Shown here in pieces: positions 38,142 through 46,256 of a DNA stretch of 64,000 nt. This DNA comes from Streptomyces sp. NBC_00376. Lineage in GTDB: Bacteria; Actinomycetota; Actinomycetes; Streptomycetales; Streptomycetaceae. Position 1 is the first letter of the stretch, and each line of letters opens with the position of its first letter. A program made the translations under genes and the position numbers. The stretch lies in contig NZ_CP107960.1 in NCBI RefSeq assembly GCF_036077095.1, positions 3,472,001-3,536,000 of the forward strand. Direction: 5' to 3'. The notes beneath the pieces are model-generated. The model worked only from the letters and a program-made list of their open reading frames with translations. It was not told where the DNA came from and did no database searches.

Positions 38142-38903
38142 ATGCCCATGGACGCCGAGGTCCAGAACCACGCCCGTACGCTCGCCCAGCGCTCCCCGGA
38201 CCACCTCCGGGTCGGGCCGTTCACGGTGCGCCACAACCCCAACTGGTCGCTCAAGTACGCCAATTACGCCATACCCGACCGGGATGCCGAGCCGACGCCC
38301 GCCGATCTCGACGCACTGATCGCGGCGTTCCGCGAGCACGACCGGCTGCCCCGGCTGGAGTTCCTGCCCGGCACGGCGCCCGCGGTCGAACCCGCGCTGC
38401 TCGCCGCCGGGTTCACCGTCGAGAACCGGGCCCCGATCATGGCCTGCGCACCGGACGACCTGCTGACGCCGAAGCAGGTGGACTCCCTCACGATCATCGA
38501 ACCGGCCACCGACACGGAGCTGGCCGCCGCCGCACTCGTCCAGCACCACGGATACGGCGGCACCGGCGAACCCGAGGCCGGTGTGGCGGACTGGCTGCGC
38601 ACCGCGGCCCGGGACGGCGGGGTCGCCGCCCTCGCCACGGTCGACGGCGTACCGGCGGGCGCGGGCGGCTGCTCCGTCCCGGTCGACGGCCTCACCGAAC
38701 TGGCCGGTCTCGCCGTGGCCGACGCCTACCGCCGCCGCGGCATCGGCGCCGCGCTCTCCGCCCATCTGACCGCGACCGCCTTCGAGCGCGGCTGCCGGGT
38801 GGTGTGGCTGGAGCCGGGCGACGCCGATGTGGAGCGGATCTACGCGGGCATCGGCTTCCGCAGGATCGGCGAGAAGCTGAACATCTCGCTCGAACCGGCC
38901 TGA
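38142..38903 (+). CDS. GNAT family N-acetyltransferase
   Basis: A 253-residue protein with two halves. The C-terminal half is a GNAT fold with the acetyl-CoA pyrophosphate loop in VADAYRRRGIGAALS (R/Q-x-x-G-x-G/A) and the end strand ERIYAGIGFRRIGEK. The N-terminal half (LEFLPGTAPAVEPALLAAGF) looks like a degenerate GNAT, so the enzyme is a tandem-GNAT type. The acceptor substrate is unknown. It begins near a GGAGG and precedes the convergent response regulator by 24 bp. Confidence 0.85.
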   Translation: MPMDAEVQNHARTLAQRSPDHLRVGPFTVRHNPNWSLKYANYAIPDRDAEPTPADLDALIAAFREHDRLPRLEFLPGTAPAVEPALLAAGFTVENRAPIMACAPDDLLTPKQVDSLTIIEPATDTELAAAALVQHHGYGGTGEPEAGVADWLRTAARDGGVAALATVDGVPAGAGGCSVPVDGLTELAGLAVADAYRRRGIGAALSAHLTATAFERGCRVVWLEPGDADVERIYAGIGFRRIGEKLNISLEPA

Positions 38904-38927
38904 CGCGGCCGCCGCCCGCCGGCGTAC

Positions 38928-39623
38928 TCAGACCAGCCGTCGGGCCGTCGCCCACCGGGTCAGCTCGTGGCGGTTGGACAGCTGGAGCTTGCGCAGCACC
39001 GCCGAGACGTGCGACTCGACGGTCTTCACCGAGATGAAGAGCTGCTTGGCGATCTCCTTGTAGGCATAACCACGGGCGATCAGCCGCAGCACCTCGCGCT
39101 CGCGCTGGGTGAGGCGGTCCAGGTCCTCGTCGACCGGCGGCGCGTCGGTGGAGGCGAAGGCGTCGAGGACGAAGCCGGCCAGCCGGGGCGAGAAGACCGC
39201 GTCGCCGTCCTGGACCCGGAAGACCGAGTCGACCAGGTCGGCGCCGGTGATGGTCTTGGTGACATAGCCGCGGGCGCCGCCGCGGATGACGCCGATGACG
39301 TCCTCGGCGGCGTCCGACACGGACAGCGCGAGGAACCGCACCGGGTTCTCGACCGCCCCCATCAGCGGGGCGCAGCGGCGCAGCACCTCGACGCCCCCGC
39401 CGCCGGGCAGGTGCACGTCGAGCAGGACGACCTCGGGGCGGGTCGCCGTGATGACGGTTACCGCCTGGTCGACGTCGGCGGCCTCGCCGACCACCTCGAC
39501 GCCGGTCTCCTCGGTGCGGCCGATCTCGGCCTGGACGCCGGTGCGGAACATCCGGTGGTCGTCGACGAGCACGACCCGTACCCGGCGCTCCGGGCCGCCG
39601 GTCGCCTCAGTGGTCTTGGTCAT
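38928..39623 (-). CDS. LuxR-type response regulator
   Basis: A 231-residue NarL/LuxR family response regulator. The receiver has acidic residues Asp-Asp in VLVDDHRMF, phospho-acceptor Asp69 in VVLLDVHLPG, and Lys in VTKTI. The LuxR helix-turn-helix is near residues 170-225 (LTQREREVLRLIARGYAYKEIAKQL, given in part). Its start overlaps the end of the sensor kinase gene by 17 bp, so the pair is translated together. It is probably the DNA-binding partner that acts at the CAGGGTCG elements in the divergent region upstream of the kinase. The target gene may be the PspC protein. Confidence 0.92.
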   Translation of the reverse strand: MTKTTEATGGPERRVRVVLVDDHRMFRTGVQAEIGRTEETGVEVVGEAADVDQAVTVITATRPEVVLLDVHLPGGGGVEVLRRCAPLMGAVENPVRFLALSVSDAAEDVIGVIRGGARGYVTKTITGADLVDSVFRVQDGDAVFSPRLAGFVLDAFASTDAPPVDEDLDRLTQREREVLRLIARGYAYKEIAKQLFISVKTVESHVSAVLRKLQLSNRHELTRWATARRLV

Positions 39624-40905
39624 CGCTCGCCCTCTCCATCTCCAACTCGACTTCCGTGCCCCCGCCGGGCACCGAACGCAGCCGCGCCGTACCGCCGTTG
39701 CGCTGCATCCGGCCGATGATCGATTCTCGTACGCCCATTCTGTCCCCCGGTACGGAGTCCAGGTCGAATCCCGGACCCCGGTCGCGCACCGAGACGAAGA
39801 CCGTGCGGCCCTCGACCTCCGCGTAGACCTGCACGGCGCCGCCCTCGCCACCGTACTTGGCGGCGTTGACCATCGCCTCGCGCGCGGCCTGCATCTGTGC
39901 GGCCAGCTTCTCGTCCAGCGGGCAGTCGCCGACGACGACCACCTCCAGCGGGACGCCGTGCTTGTCCTCGACCTCGGCGGCGGCGCGCTTGACCGCCTCG
40001 GCGAGGGTCTCGGGTTCGTCGTCCTCGTCCTTGCCGGTGCCCTCGGGGTTGTACAGCCAGTTGCGCAGTTCGCGTTCCTGGGCGCGGGCGAGCCTGCGGA
40101 CCTCGCCGGCGTCCTCCGCGTTGCGCTGGATCAGGGTGAGGGTGTGCAGCACCGAGTCGTGGACGTGGGCGGCCACCTCGGCGCGCTCCTGGGCCCGGAT
40201 GCGCATCAGGCGTTCCTCGGAGAGGTCCTGGGTCATGCGGACGAGGTAGGGGCCGGCCAGCAGCGCGATGCCGGTGAGGACGGCGATGGCCGCGGTCATG
40301 ACGTTGCCGAGCTGGGCCGCGGAGCCGCGTACCACCATGAAGACGGCCAGGCCCAGGCCGACCAGGGCGACCCCGGCGAGCCCCCGGGCCAGGTGCAGCA
40401 CCCGGCGGCGGCTGCCGACCTCCATCCAGCGGGCGCGCCGGGCGTTGTCGGCCTGCCGCCACACCAGTACGGAACCGGCGCCGATCAGCAGCGTGGGCCA
40501 GATGTAACGGTTGGCCCCGCTGCCCATGTCGACGTTGCCGACGAAGATCATGGCGCCGAAGAGCAGCGCGATCAGGGCGAAGACCTGGCCCCGGTCGGGT
40601 TTGCGGAGCCGGCGGCTGCCGTCCGGGGCGGTCTCGAAGACCGAGCGCGGTGCCTCGACGCCGCCGACGCCGAGCGGGACGACGATCCAGAACACGGCGT
40701 AGAGCAGCGCGCCGAGGCCGTCCGCGAAGAAGAGGCCGAGGAAGACGAACCGCACCCAGACGACGGGCAGCCCGAGATGCCCGGCGAGACCGCGCGCGAC
40801 GCCGCCCAACAGCCGTCCGTCGGCGCTGCGGTACAGCCTGCGCAGCGGCGGCTCCTCCGGAGCGGGGTTGCGGGAGCTGGCGGCTCGGGTCGTGGCGGCT
40901 GGCAT
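39607..40905 (-). CDS. PspC-domain sensor histidine kinase
   Basis: A 432-residue membrane histidine kinase. An N-terminal PspC domain (RRLYRSADGRLLGGVARGLAGHLG) covers residues ~20-80 with one or two helices, followed by three more membrane segments to about residue 220. The HisKA_3 dimer domain contains His249 in HVHDSVLHTLTL, and the HATPase carries AREAMVNAAKYGG and DRGPGFD. PspC-sensor kinases are known from the EsrISR envelope-stress system of Corynebacterium. This gene, the regulator downstream and the divergent PspC gene make the same three-component set. Confidence 0.9.
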   Translation of the reverse strand: MPAATTRAASSRNPAPEEPPLRRLYRSADGRLLGGVARGLAGHLGLPVVWVRFVFLGLFFADGLGALLYAVFWIVVPLGVGGVEAPRSVFETAPDGSRRLRKPDRGQVFALIALLFGAMIFVGNVDMGSGANRYIWPTLLIGAGSVLVWRQADNARRARWMEVGSRRRVLHLARGLAGVALVGLGLAVFMVVRGSAAQLGNVMTAAIAVLTGIALLAGPYLVRMTQDLSEERLMRIRAQERAEVAAHVHDSVLHTLTLIQRNAEDAGEVRRLARAQERELRNWLYNPEGTGKDEDDEPETLAEAVKRAAAEVEDKHGVPLEVVVVGDCPLDEKLAAQMQAAREAMVNAAKYGGEGGAVQVYAEVEGRTVFVSVRDRGPGFDLDSVPGDRMGVRESIIGRMQRNGGTARLRSVPGGGTEVELEMERASDDQDH

Positions 40906-40940
40906 GCCCCGATCGTCACATGTCCGTACGGGTGGAGGCA

Positions 40941-41033
40941 TCAGGGTCGGCCCCCGAATCGACCCTGAGAGCCCGGGGCCGGGGTGGCCCCCAGGGGTGC
41001 GGCGGGCCAATATCAGGGATCGGCCAGGGTCGG
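40941..41033. promoter_or_regulatory. repeated (T/C)CAGGG(A)TCG elements between PspC kinase and PspC gene
   Basis: TCAGGGTCG at 40941-40949 and its reverse complement CGACCCTGA at 40960-40968 make a perfect 9-bp inverted repeat with a 10-bp spacer. Further copies in direct orientation are TCAGGGATCGG (41013-41023) and CCAGGGTCGG (41024-41033). The four copies lie in the 169-bp divergent region and are a likely binding array for the LuxR-type regulator. Confidence 0.6.
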
Positions 41034-41074
41034 CTCGGGTCCCGGACGGGCTCCCGGCCCGTCACCATGGAGCC

Positions 41075-42415
41075 ATGACCGTTCCCCAGGACACCTCCCC
41101 CGGTGTCGCTCCGCCCCCCGAACCGGCCCCGCTGCTGCGGCGCAGTCCGCAGCACAAGGTCGTGGCCGGGGTGTGCGGCGGGCTCGGCCGGTACTGCGAC
41201 GTCGACCCGGTGATCTTCCGGATCGTGCTCGGTGTGCTGTCCGTGACCGGCGGCATCGGGCTGATCTTCTACGGCTTCGCCTGGCTGCTGGTCCCGGTGG
41301 ACGGCGAGGAGGAGAACGAGGCGCGCAGGCTGCTGTCCGGCCGGGTGGAGGGGGCGTCGCTGATCGCGGTGCTGCTCGCGCTGATCGGCTGCGGTCTCTT
41401 CCTGTCGATGCTGGGCAACGGCGGCACGCTGGCGTTCTCCGCGATGCTGTCGCTCGCGGTCGTCGGCTTCGCCGTGTGGACGCAGCACCGCAGGACCGCG
41501 GCGCCCGAGGACCCGCTGCATCCGGCGACCGCGCAGGCGGTGGCGGACGCGCCCCCCGAGGTGAAGGCGCCGCCGACGCCGGGCAGCCCGTCGTGGTGGC
41601 GGGACCCGATCGTCAAGGACGGTACGACGGGGCCGGTGGGCGCGGGCTATCTGTGGGGTCCGGCCGACACGGTGGTCCCGCCCCGTGCGGCACGCCCCGC
41701 GGGTGCCGCGCCGAAGGATCCGTTCCGCACGCCCCGGCGGGAGGCCGGCACCAGGGGCCCGACCTCGATCGGCGGTGTGGTGTTCCTGTTCGCGCTGATC
41801 GCGGGCGGTCTGGGCACCTCGCTGAGCTGGGAGTCCCAGCCGCTCGGTACGAGCCTGCAGTTCGGCCTGGCCGCCGCGCTCGCGGTGTTCGGTCTCGGCA
41901 TGCTGGTCAGCGCTTTCCTGGGGCGGACCGGGTTCGGCACGGTCATGCTGTCGATGATCACGGCGGTCCTGCTGGCGTGCGCCTCCGCGCTGCCCAAGGA
42001 CATCTCGACCCAGTGGGTGCGCGAGGGCTGGCGCCCCGCATCGGTGGCCGCCGTCCAGCCGCGGTACGAGCTGGGCACCGGGGTGGCCCGGCTGGACCTC
42101 ACCGGGATCGAGGTGCCTCGGGGCGAGACCCTCGCGACCGAGGTGGGCGTCGGGGCCGGCCGCGTGGTCGTGGTCGTGCCGAAGGAGGTGACGGTGAGGG
42201 TGGACGCGCGAGCGAGCCTCGGCGACATCACCCTGCCGGTCAGCCGGCCCGGCGCGGCCCCGGCCACCGAGGCGCCGGTCGACGTGGACATCAGGCCGTC
42301 CCAGAACGAGCACCGGACGCTGCCGCCGTCCCCGGGCAGCAGACCGGCGGGCACGGTGGAGCTCACTCTCGAAGTCGGCATCGGACAGGTGGAGGTCACC
42401 CGTGCTGCGTCATGA
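41075..42415 (+). CDS. PspC domain membrane protein
   Basis: A 446-residue protein with an N-terminal PspC domain (HKVVAGVCGGLGRYCDVDP) and about five membrane helices. Its C-terminal ~90 residues (from GVARLDLTGIEVP) look like an extracytoplasmic or LiaF-like beta domain. It is the analogue of EsrI/LiaF-like partners that silence the PspC kinase. ATG at 41075 is chosen; a downstream small gene overlaps its end by 14 bp. Position and architecture point to envelope-stress sensing. Confidence 0.85.
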   Translation: MTVPQDTSPGVAPPPEPAPLLRRSPQHKVVAGVCGGLGRYCDVDPVIFRIVLGVLSVTGGIGLIFYGFAWLLVPVDGEEENEARRLLSGRVEGASLIAVLLALIGCGLFLSMLGNGGTLAFSAMLSLAVVGFAVWTQHRRTAAPEDPLHPATAQAVADAPPEVKAPPTPGSPSWWRDPIVKDGTTGPVGAGYLWGPADTVVPPRAARPAGAAPKDPFRTPRREAGTRGPTSIGGVVFLFALIAGGLGTSLSWESQPLGTSLQFGLAAALAVFGLGMLVSAFLGRTGFGTVMLSMITAVLLACASALPKDISTQWVREGWRPASVAAVQPRYELGTGVARLDLTGIEVPRGETLATEVGVGAGRVVVVVPKEVTVRVDARASLGDITLPVSRPGAAPATEAPVDVDIRPSQNEHRTLPPSPGSRPAGTVELTLEVGIGQVEVTRAAS

Positions 42416-42665
42416 GATCCGTCCGGGGCGGGCGGTGGCGGGCCTCGTCATGCTCGCGCTGGCGGCGGGATACGCGGCGGACGCCGCGGGGATCTGGGAC
42501 GCCCCGTGGGTGTTCTTCTTCCCGTTGTTCTTCGGCGGCCTCTGGCTGGCCGCAACCGCGACCTGGGTGAACTACCGGATCCGTCGCCGCCGCGACGCGA
42601 GAAGGGCGTCCGCGGAGAACGCCGCGGCCCCGCCGAGCAGCAGCGGCAACCAGGCCATGAGGTAG
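42402..42665 (+). CDS. small two-helix membrane protein
   Basis: An 87-residue protein starting at GTG 42402 inside the end of the PspC gene (14-bp overlap). It has two membrane helices (residues ~12-28 and ~35-52) and a basic tail NYRIRRRRDARRA. It appears to belong to the PspC operon. Its last 31 codons overlap the end of the convergent DoxX gene (42572-42665), which is unusual; the real protein could end functionally near residue 56. Confidence 0.6.
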   Translation: MLRHEIRPGRAVAGLVMLALAAGYAADAAGIWDAPWVFFFPLFFGGLWLAATATWVNYRIRRRRDARRASAENAAAPPSSSGNQAMR

Positions 42666-43081
42666 ACCAGGTCGTTGCCGAAGTAGTACGGCGAGACCTG
42701 CCAGCTCACGGTCAGCCACAGGCTCAGCGAGATCAGCGCCCCGCCGAGCGCGGCGAGCCGTGCCCACAACCCGACGAGGGTGCCGAGGCCGACGAGGAGT
42801 TCGCCGATGGCGATGGCGTACCCGAAGGCGCCGGGGCTCTTCAGCGCGAGGTCGACGAGGGCCGGGATCGCGGACGAGTCGCGTACCGCGTGCATGGTCT
42901 CGCCGATGGAGCCGGCACCGCTCGCCTGGAAGAAGCCGCTGTCCGTGAGCTTGTCGAGCCCCGCGTAGACGAAGGTCACGCCGAGGAAGATCCGCAGCGG
43001 CAGCAGGGCGTGCTCCCGCGCCAAGTCCTTGAGCCCCCTCGACTCGCCCAGACCGCGTACGTTCATTCCGTACCCCTGCAT
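42572..43081 (-). CDS. DoxX family membrane protein
   Basis: A 169-residue four-helix membrane protein of the DoxX/SURF4-like family (LLPLRIFLGVTFVYAGLDKLTDSGFF, given in part; GELLVGLGTLVGLWARLAALGG). DoxX-type proteins are linked to thiosulfate:quinone oxidoreductase subunits and to redox stress; the actual activity here is unknown. ATG at 43081 or 43066 are both possible. Convergent overlap of 94 bp with the small PspC-operon protein. Confidence 0.85.
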   Translation of the reverse strand: MQGYGMNVRGLGESRGLKDLAREHALLPLRIFLGVTFVYAGLDKLTDSGFFQASGAGSIGETMHAVRDSSAIPALVDLALKSPGAFGYAIAIGELLVGLGTLVGLWARLAALGGALISLSLWLTVSWQVSPYYFGNDLVYLMAWLPLLLGGAAAFSADALLASRRRRIR

Positions 43082-43251
43082 GTGGCTGCACCGCCTTCCG
43101 TAGACCCGTCACCAGACGATACGTAGGCGGGAACCGCGCTGCTCACCCGGTGGGTCCTCCGGCCGGATTCCGCCGCCGGCCGGGGCGGTCGCGGGGCCAT
43201 GGGGCCCGGGAGTGGCGAGGTCCGGCAGTGGCAGGGGCCGGGGCCCGGCGG

Positions 43252-44520
43252 TCAGTCCGTCACATCGATCTCGACCCGGTTCGTCTCCACCCCGGCGGCG
43301 GTCACCACCTGCACCTCCACCACCCCCGGTTCGACCTCCACCGGCACCGGCACGGTGAGCACGCCGTCCGTCGGGTTGGCGAAGCCTCCGGCGACCGGGA
43401 TCAGCGGCACATGCACATGGACCCGGCCGATCCGGACGACCAGGCGGGCCAGCCGCTCCGGGGTCCCGGCGCCGGGCGGCACGAAACCCGCGCCCCGGAT
43501 CTCGATGTCGTCGCCGGTGCGGACCGGCGCGTCCAGGTCCCCGGCCTCGCGGGCCCGGACCACCGAGAGGATCACCGGCCGCCCGCCCTCCGCGTACTTC
43601 CCGGCGAAGTAGGCGAGCGCCGAGACGGTCACCAGCAGCGCCAGGCCCCAGGGCAGGTCCGGCAGCTGCTCGGGCCGGCGGGCGAGGCGGACCGCGGCGA
43701 ACAGCACGGCGACGGTGCTCACCAGCACGTACTGCACATCCGTGAAGCTGCCCCGCCCGGAGTCGTCGGTGAGCAGATCGGCGGCGCGCGGCCGGACGGC
43801 CCGCAGCTTCTGGAGCCGCCCGGACAGCGTCCGTACGGTCACCACCCGGCGTACGACGACGGCGACGGCGCAGACCAGCGCGAGCACCGTCACCACCCCT
43901 GCGCCCCGGGACAGGTCCAGCCCCTCGATCAACTCGTCCCGCTCGTCGTGCCCGGAGGCGCCCGCCAACTGGAGCGCCAGCACCAGTACGGAGAAGACCG
44001 CGAGCAGGACCCAGGAGGCGGCGACCGCCCGGGAGGTGGAGAGCCGGTGGTCCTCGCCGATCAGTGGGGCGAGGAGGCCGCCCCGGGCGCGGTGGACATG
44101 GGCGGCGCCGGTCAGCAGGCCCGCGGTGACGAGTCCGGCGACCAGCCCGGCCGTGCGGGCGTTGGTCCAGCCCGCTCCGATGGCGGTGACGGCCTCGCCG
44201 ATGACCAGCAGGGCGACGCCTCCCCACACCGCGATCAGGGTGCGCCGCCAGACCCGGTACAGCCAGGCCTCGCCTGCCTCCCGGCCTCGTTCGGCGACGG
44301 TCCTGGCGGACTGGGTCAGCTCGTCCGACACCCACTGCCGGGTCGCCGAGGCGGACTGCGCGACCCCGGGCGGCAGCCCCTGCCCGGCGGCGAGTTCGTC
44401 CCGCTTGGCCAGGAACGCGGCCACCGCGCGCCGGTGGCCCTCGCGCGCCCCGTGCGGGCAGTCGCCGCACGTGCAGCCGCCCCCGTGCGTGCTGCCCGCC
44501 CTCGCCTCGTCCAACGCCAC
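43252..44520 (-). CDS. multipass membrane protein with C-terminal beta domain
   Basis: A 422-residue protein of unknown function. The N-terminus has a Cys cluster, CTCGDCPHG, near residue 15, which could bind a metal. Residues ~85-310 contain about seven membrane helices. The C-terminal ~90 residues (DDIEIRGAGFVPPGAGTPE, PVPVEVEPGVVEVQVVTAAG) have an IPT/TIG- or Ig-like beta pattern. The GTG at 44520 is preceded by AAGGGCG; upstream in-frame starts would overlap the class II aldolase gene. It follows that gene on the same strand after 134 bp. Confidence 0.65.
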   Translation of the reverse strand: MALDEARAGSTHGGGCTCGDCPHGAREGHRRAVAAFLAKRDELAAGQGLPPGVAQSASATRQWVSDELTQSARTVAERGREAGEAWLYRVWRRTLIAVWGGVALLVIGEAVTAIGAGWTNARTAGLVAGLVTAGLLTGAAHVHRARGGLLAPLIGEDHRLSTSRAVAASWVLLAVFSVLVLALQLAGASGHDERDELIEGLDLSRGAGVVTVLALVCAVAVVVRRVVTVRTLSGRLQKLRAVRPRAADLLTDDSGRGSFTDVQYVLVSTVAVLFAAVRLARRPEQLPDLPWGLALLVTVSALAYFAGKYAEGGRPVILSVVRAREAGDLDAPVRTGDDIEIRGAGFVPPGAGTPERLARLVVRIGRVHVHVPLIPVAGGFANPTDGVLTVPVPVEVEPGVVEVQVVTAAGVETNRVEIDVTD

Positions 44521-44654
44521 TGGGAACGCCGCCCTTTCAACCCCCGGTACAGCCAACTCTGCTGTGATTGCTGCGAATTGTGCCGTACGGCGGGGCTCCG
44601 GACCGCATCGGGGCGGCCCCTGGGCGGCGATCGCCAGAATGTGCGACCGAATCG

Positions 44655-45425
44655 TCAGAACGCGCGGCTGATCCGGCGCCACAGGGGCTGGTAGTTGATC
44701 CAGGCCACCAGGTCGCTGCCCAGCTGTTCACGGGTGGCGAGCGCGTCCGGGTGCTCGATCAGCACCGGCTTCCCGGCCGCCCGCGCGGCCAGCTGCACCT
44801 GGCAGGAGCGCTCCAGCGCGATGAACCACCAGGCGGCCGCGTCGACCGAATCACCGACGGTCAGCAGCCCGTGATTGCGCAGCACGATCGCCTTGTGCCC
44901 GCCGAGCGCGGCGGCGATCCGGCGCCCCTCGTCCTCGTCCACGACGACCCCGGTGTACGCGTCATAAAGGACGTGGTCTTCGTAAAAAGCGCAGGATTCC
45001 TGGGTGATCGGCTCGATGAGCTCGCCGAGCGCGGACAGGGCCCGCCCGTGCACGGAATGGGTGTGGGCGACGGCGACGACGTCCGGGCGGGCCCGGTGCA
45101 CCTGCGCGTGGACGGCGAACGCGGCCTGATTGACGTGGTGGTGCCCCTCGACGACCTGGCCCTCGCCGTTGACCAGGATCAGTTCGTCCGGCGCGAGCCC
45201 GGCGAACGGGGCCCCGAAGGGGTTGACCCAGAAGCAGTCGGAGAACTCCGGGTCCCGCGCGGTGATGTGCCCGGAGACCCCGTCCTCGTACCCGTACTCC
45301 CCGAACAGTCGGAGCGCCCCGGCCAGCCGCTCCTTGCGGTACGCACGCTCGTCGGCCACGGATTCGTGGACGGGCGGCATCGCGAAGTGGAGCTGGTCCA
45401 CGGGTACGGGTGTGGGCTCGGACAT
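44655..45425 (-). CDS. class II aldolase/adducin family protein
   Basis: A 256-residue zinc-dependent aldolase-fold protein. Zinc ligands are His residues in AHTHSVHGRAL and the RNHG segment, and the acid is in the EFSDCFWVNPFG region. The family includes fuculose-phosphate aldolase, ribulose-5-phosphate epimerase and uncharacterised proteins acting on phosphosugars or ring-opening substrates. The glycine-rich phosphate loop typical of the epimerase is not clear, so the substrate remains open. ATG at 45425 is preceded by a GGAGC. It heads a small minus-strand cluster with the membrane protein. Confidence 0.85.
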   Translation of the reverse strand: MSEPTPVPVDQLHFAMPPVHESVADERAYRKERLAGALRLFGEYGYEDGVSGHITARDPEFSDCFWVNPFGAPFAGLAPDELILVNGEGQVVEGHHHVNQAAFAVHAQVHRARPDVVAVAHTHSVHGRALSALGELIEPITQESCAFYEDHVLYDAYTGVVVDEDEGRRIAAALGGHKAIVLRNHGLLTVGDSVDAAAWWFIALERSCQVQLAARAAGKPVLIEHPDALATREQLGSDLVAWINYQPLWRRISRAF

Positions 45426-45536
45426 GGCGGCTCCTCGTGGCTCCCAGGACGTACGGGATCGGAAGTTACCGCCGGTTGCCGCAAGTGGCCAGGGGTACGG
45501 GGGACGGCCGGACGTGGGGCCGCCCCCGCGCGCCGC

Positions 45537-46142
45537 CTAGCGCCGCCGCTCGTTGATCGCGGTGAGGTCGATTTCGAGGGGGAAGGGAACGTCCAGCTTC
45601 AGCTTGTTGTGGTGGATGCCCATGGGCAGGTAAGCCTTCAGCGCTGGATCGAGCTCATACACGTACACGATGGGCAGACCGTCCCCGCCGGCCTCCACCC
45701 TCCAGAAGTGCACAACCCCGGCAGCTGCGTACTTCCTGGGCTTGACCTCCCGGTCCCTGTCCACAGACTCTTCCGAGACGACCTCCACCGCCAGGATGAC
45801 GTCCTCCGGCCTGAGCGATGTCTGCTTGGGACCGGTGTCCGCCCCGAGCGGAACCACGAGCACGTCCGGCTCCGGGCGGTTCCGGTTGTCCAGCCTGACG
45901 CTGAATTCACGAAAGACATCGAGATCGTCCGGTGCCTGCTCAAGGAGAGAATTCTCCAGCAGGCGCATCGTCCGCATGTGAAACCTGGTCTGCGGACTCA
46001 TGAAGACGAGACTCCCGTCGATCAACTCAGTGCGCCGCGGCAGATTCGGAAGCCGGTCGAGATCGTCCGCAGTCCAGCCCTCGGGCGGAGGGACGGGGTA
46101 GTTGTACTTCTCGTCCAGCTCATATTCGGGTGCGGCACTCAT
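45537..46142 (-). CDS. Uma2 family (DUF820) putative nuclease
   Basis: A 201-residue Uma2/DUF820 protein. The PD-(D/E)xK-like core is visible as ELIDGSLVFMSPQTRFHM, EPDVLVV, LAVEVVSEES and DREVKPRKYAAAGV. These families are common and multicopy in Streptomyces and cyanobacteria; nuclease activity is predicted but a biological role is unknown. The start at 46142 is preferred because GGGAGC lies 6 bp upstream; an ATG four codons earlier overlaps that site. It lies downstream of guaA after a hairpin. The gene is AT-richer in places than its neighbours, which may indicate acquisition. Confidence 0.8.
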   Translation of the reverse strand: MSAAPEYELDEKYNYPVPPPEGWTADDLDRLPNLPRRTELIDGSLVFMSPQTRFHMRTMRLLENSLLEQAPDDLDVFREFSVRLDNRNRPEPDVLVVPLGADTGPKQTSLRPEDVILAVEVVSEESVDRDREVKPRKYAAAGVVHFWRVEAGGDGLPIVYVYELDPALKAYLPMGIHHNKLKLDVPFPLEIDLTAINERRR

Positions 46143-46200
46143 GATTGCTCCCATGGGGCAGAGTCTCGTCTCCTCAGCCAGCGTACCCAGCTCATACGAC

Positions 46201-46234
46201 GATGCCGCCGCCCAAACGAATGAGCGACGGCATC
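46201..46234 (-). terminator. hairpin downstream of guaA
   Basis: GATGCCG (46201-46207) pairs with CGGCATC (46228-46234), extended with one mismatch inside, 23 bp after the guaA stop on the minus strand. Confidence 0.7.
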
Positions 46235-46256
46235 GGCATTGACCTTGCGGGAGGGG

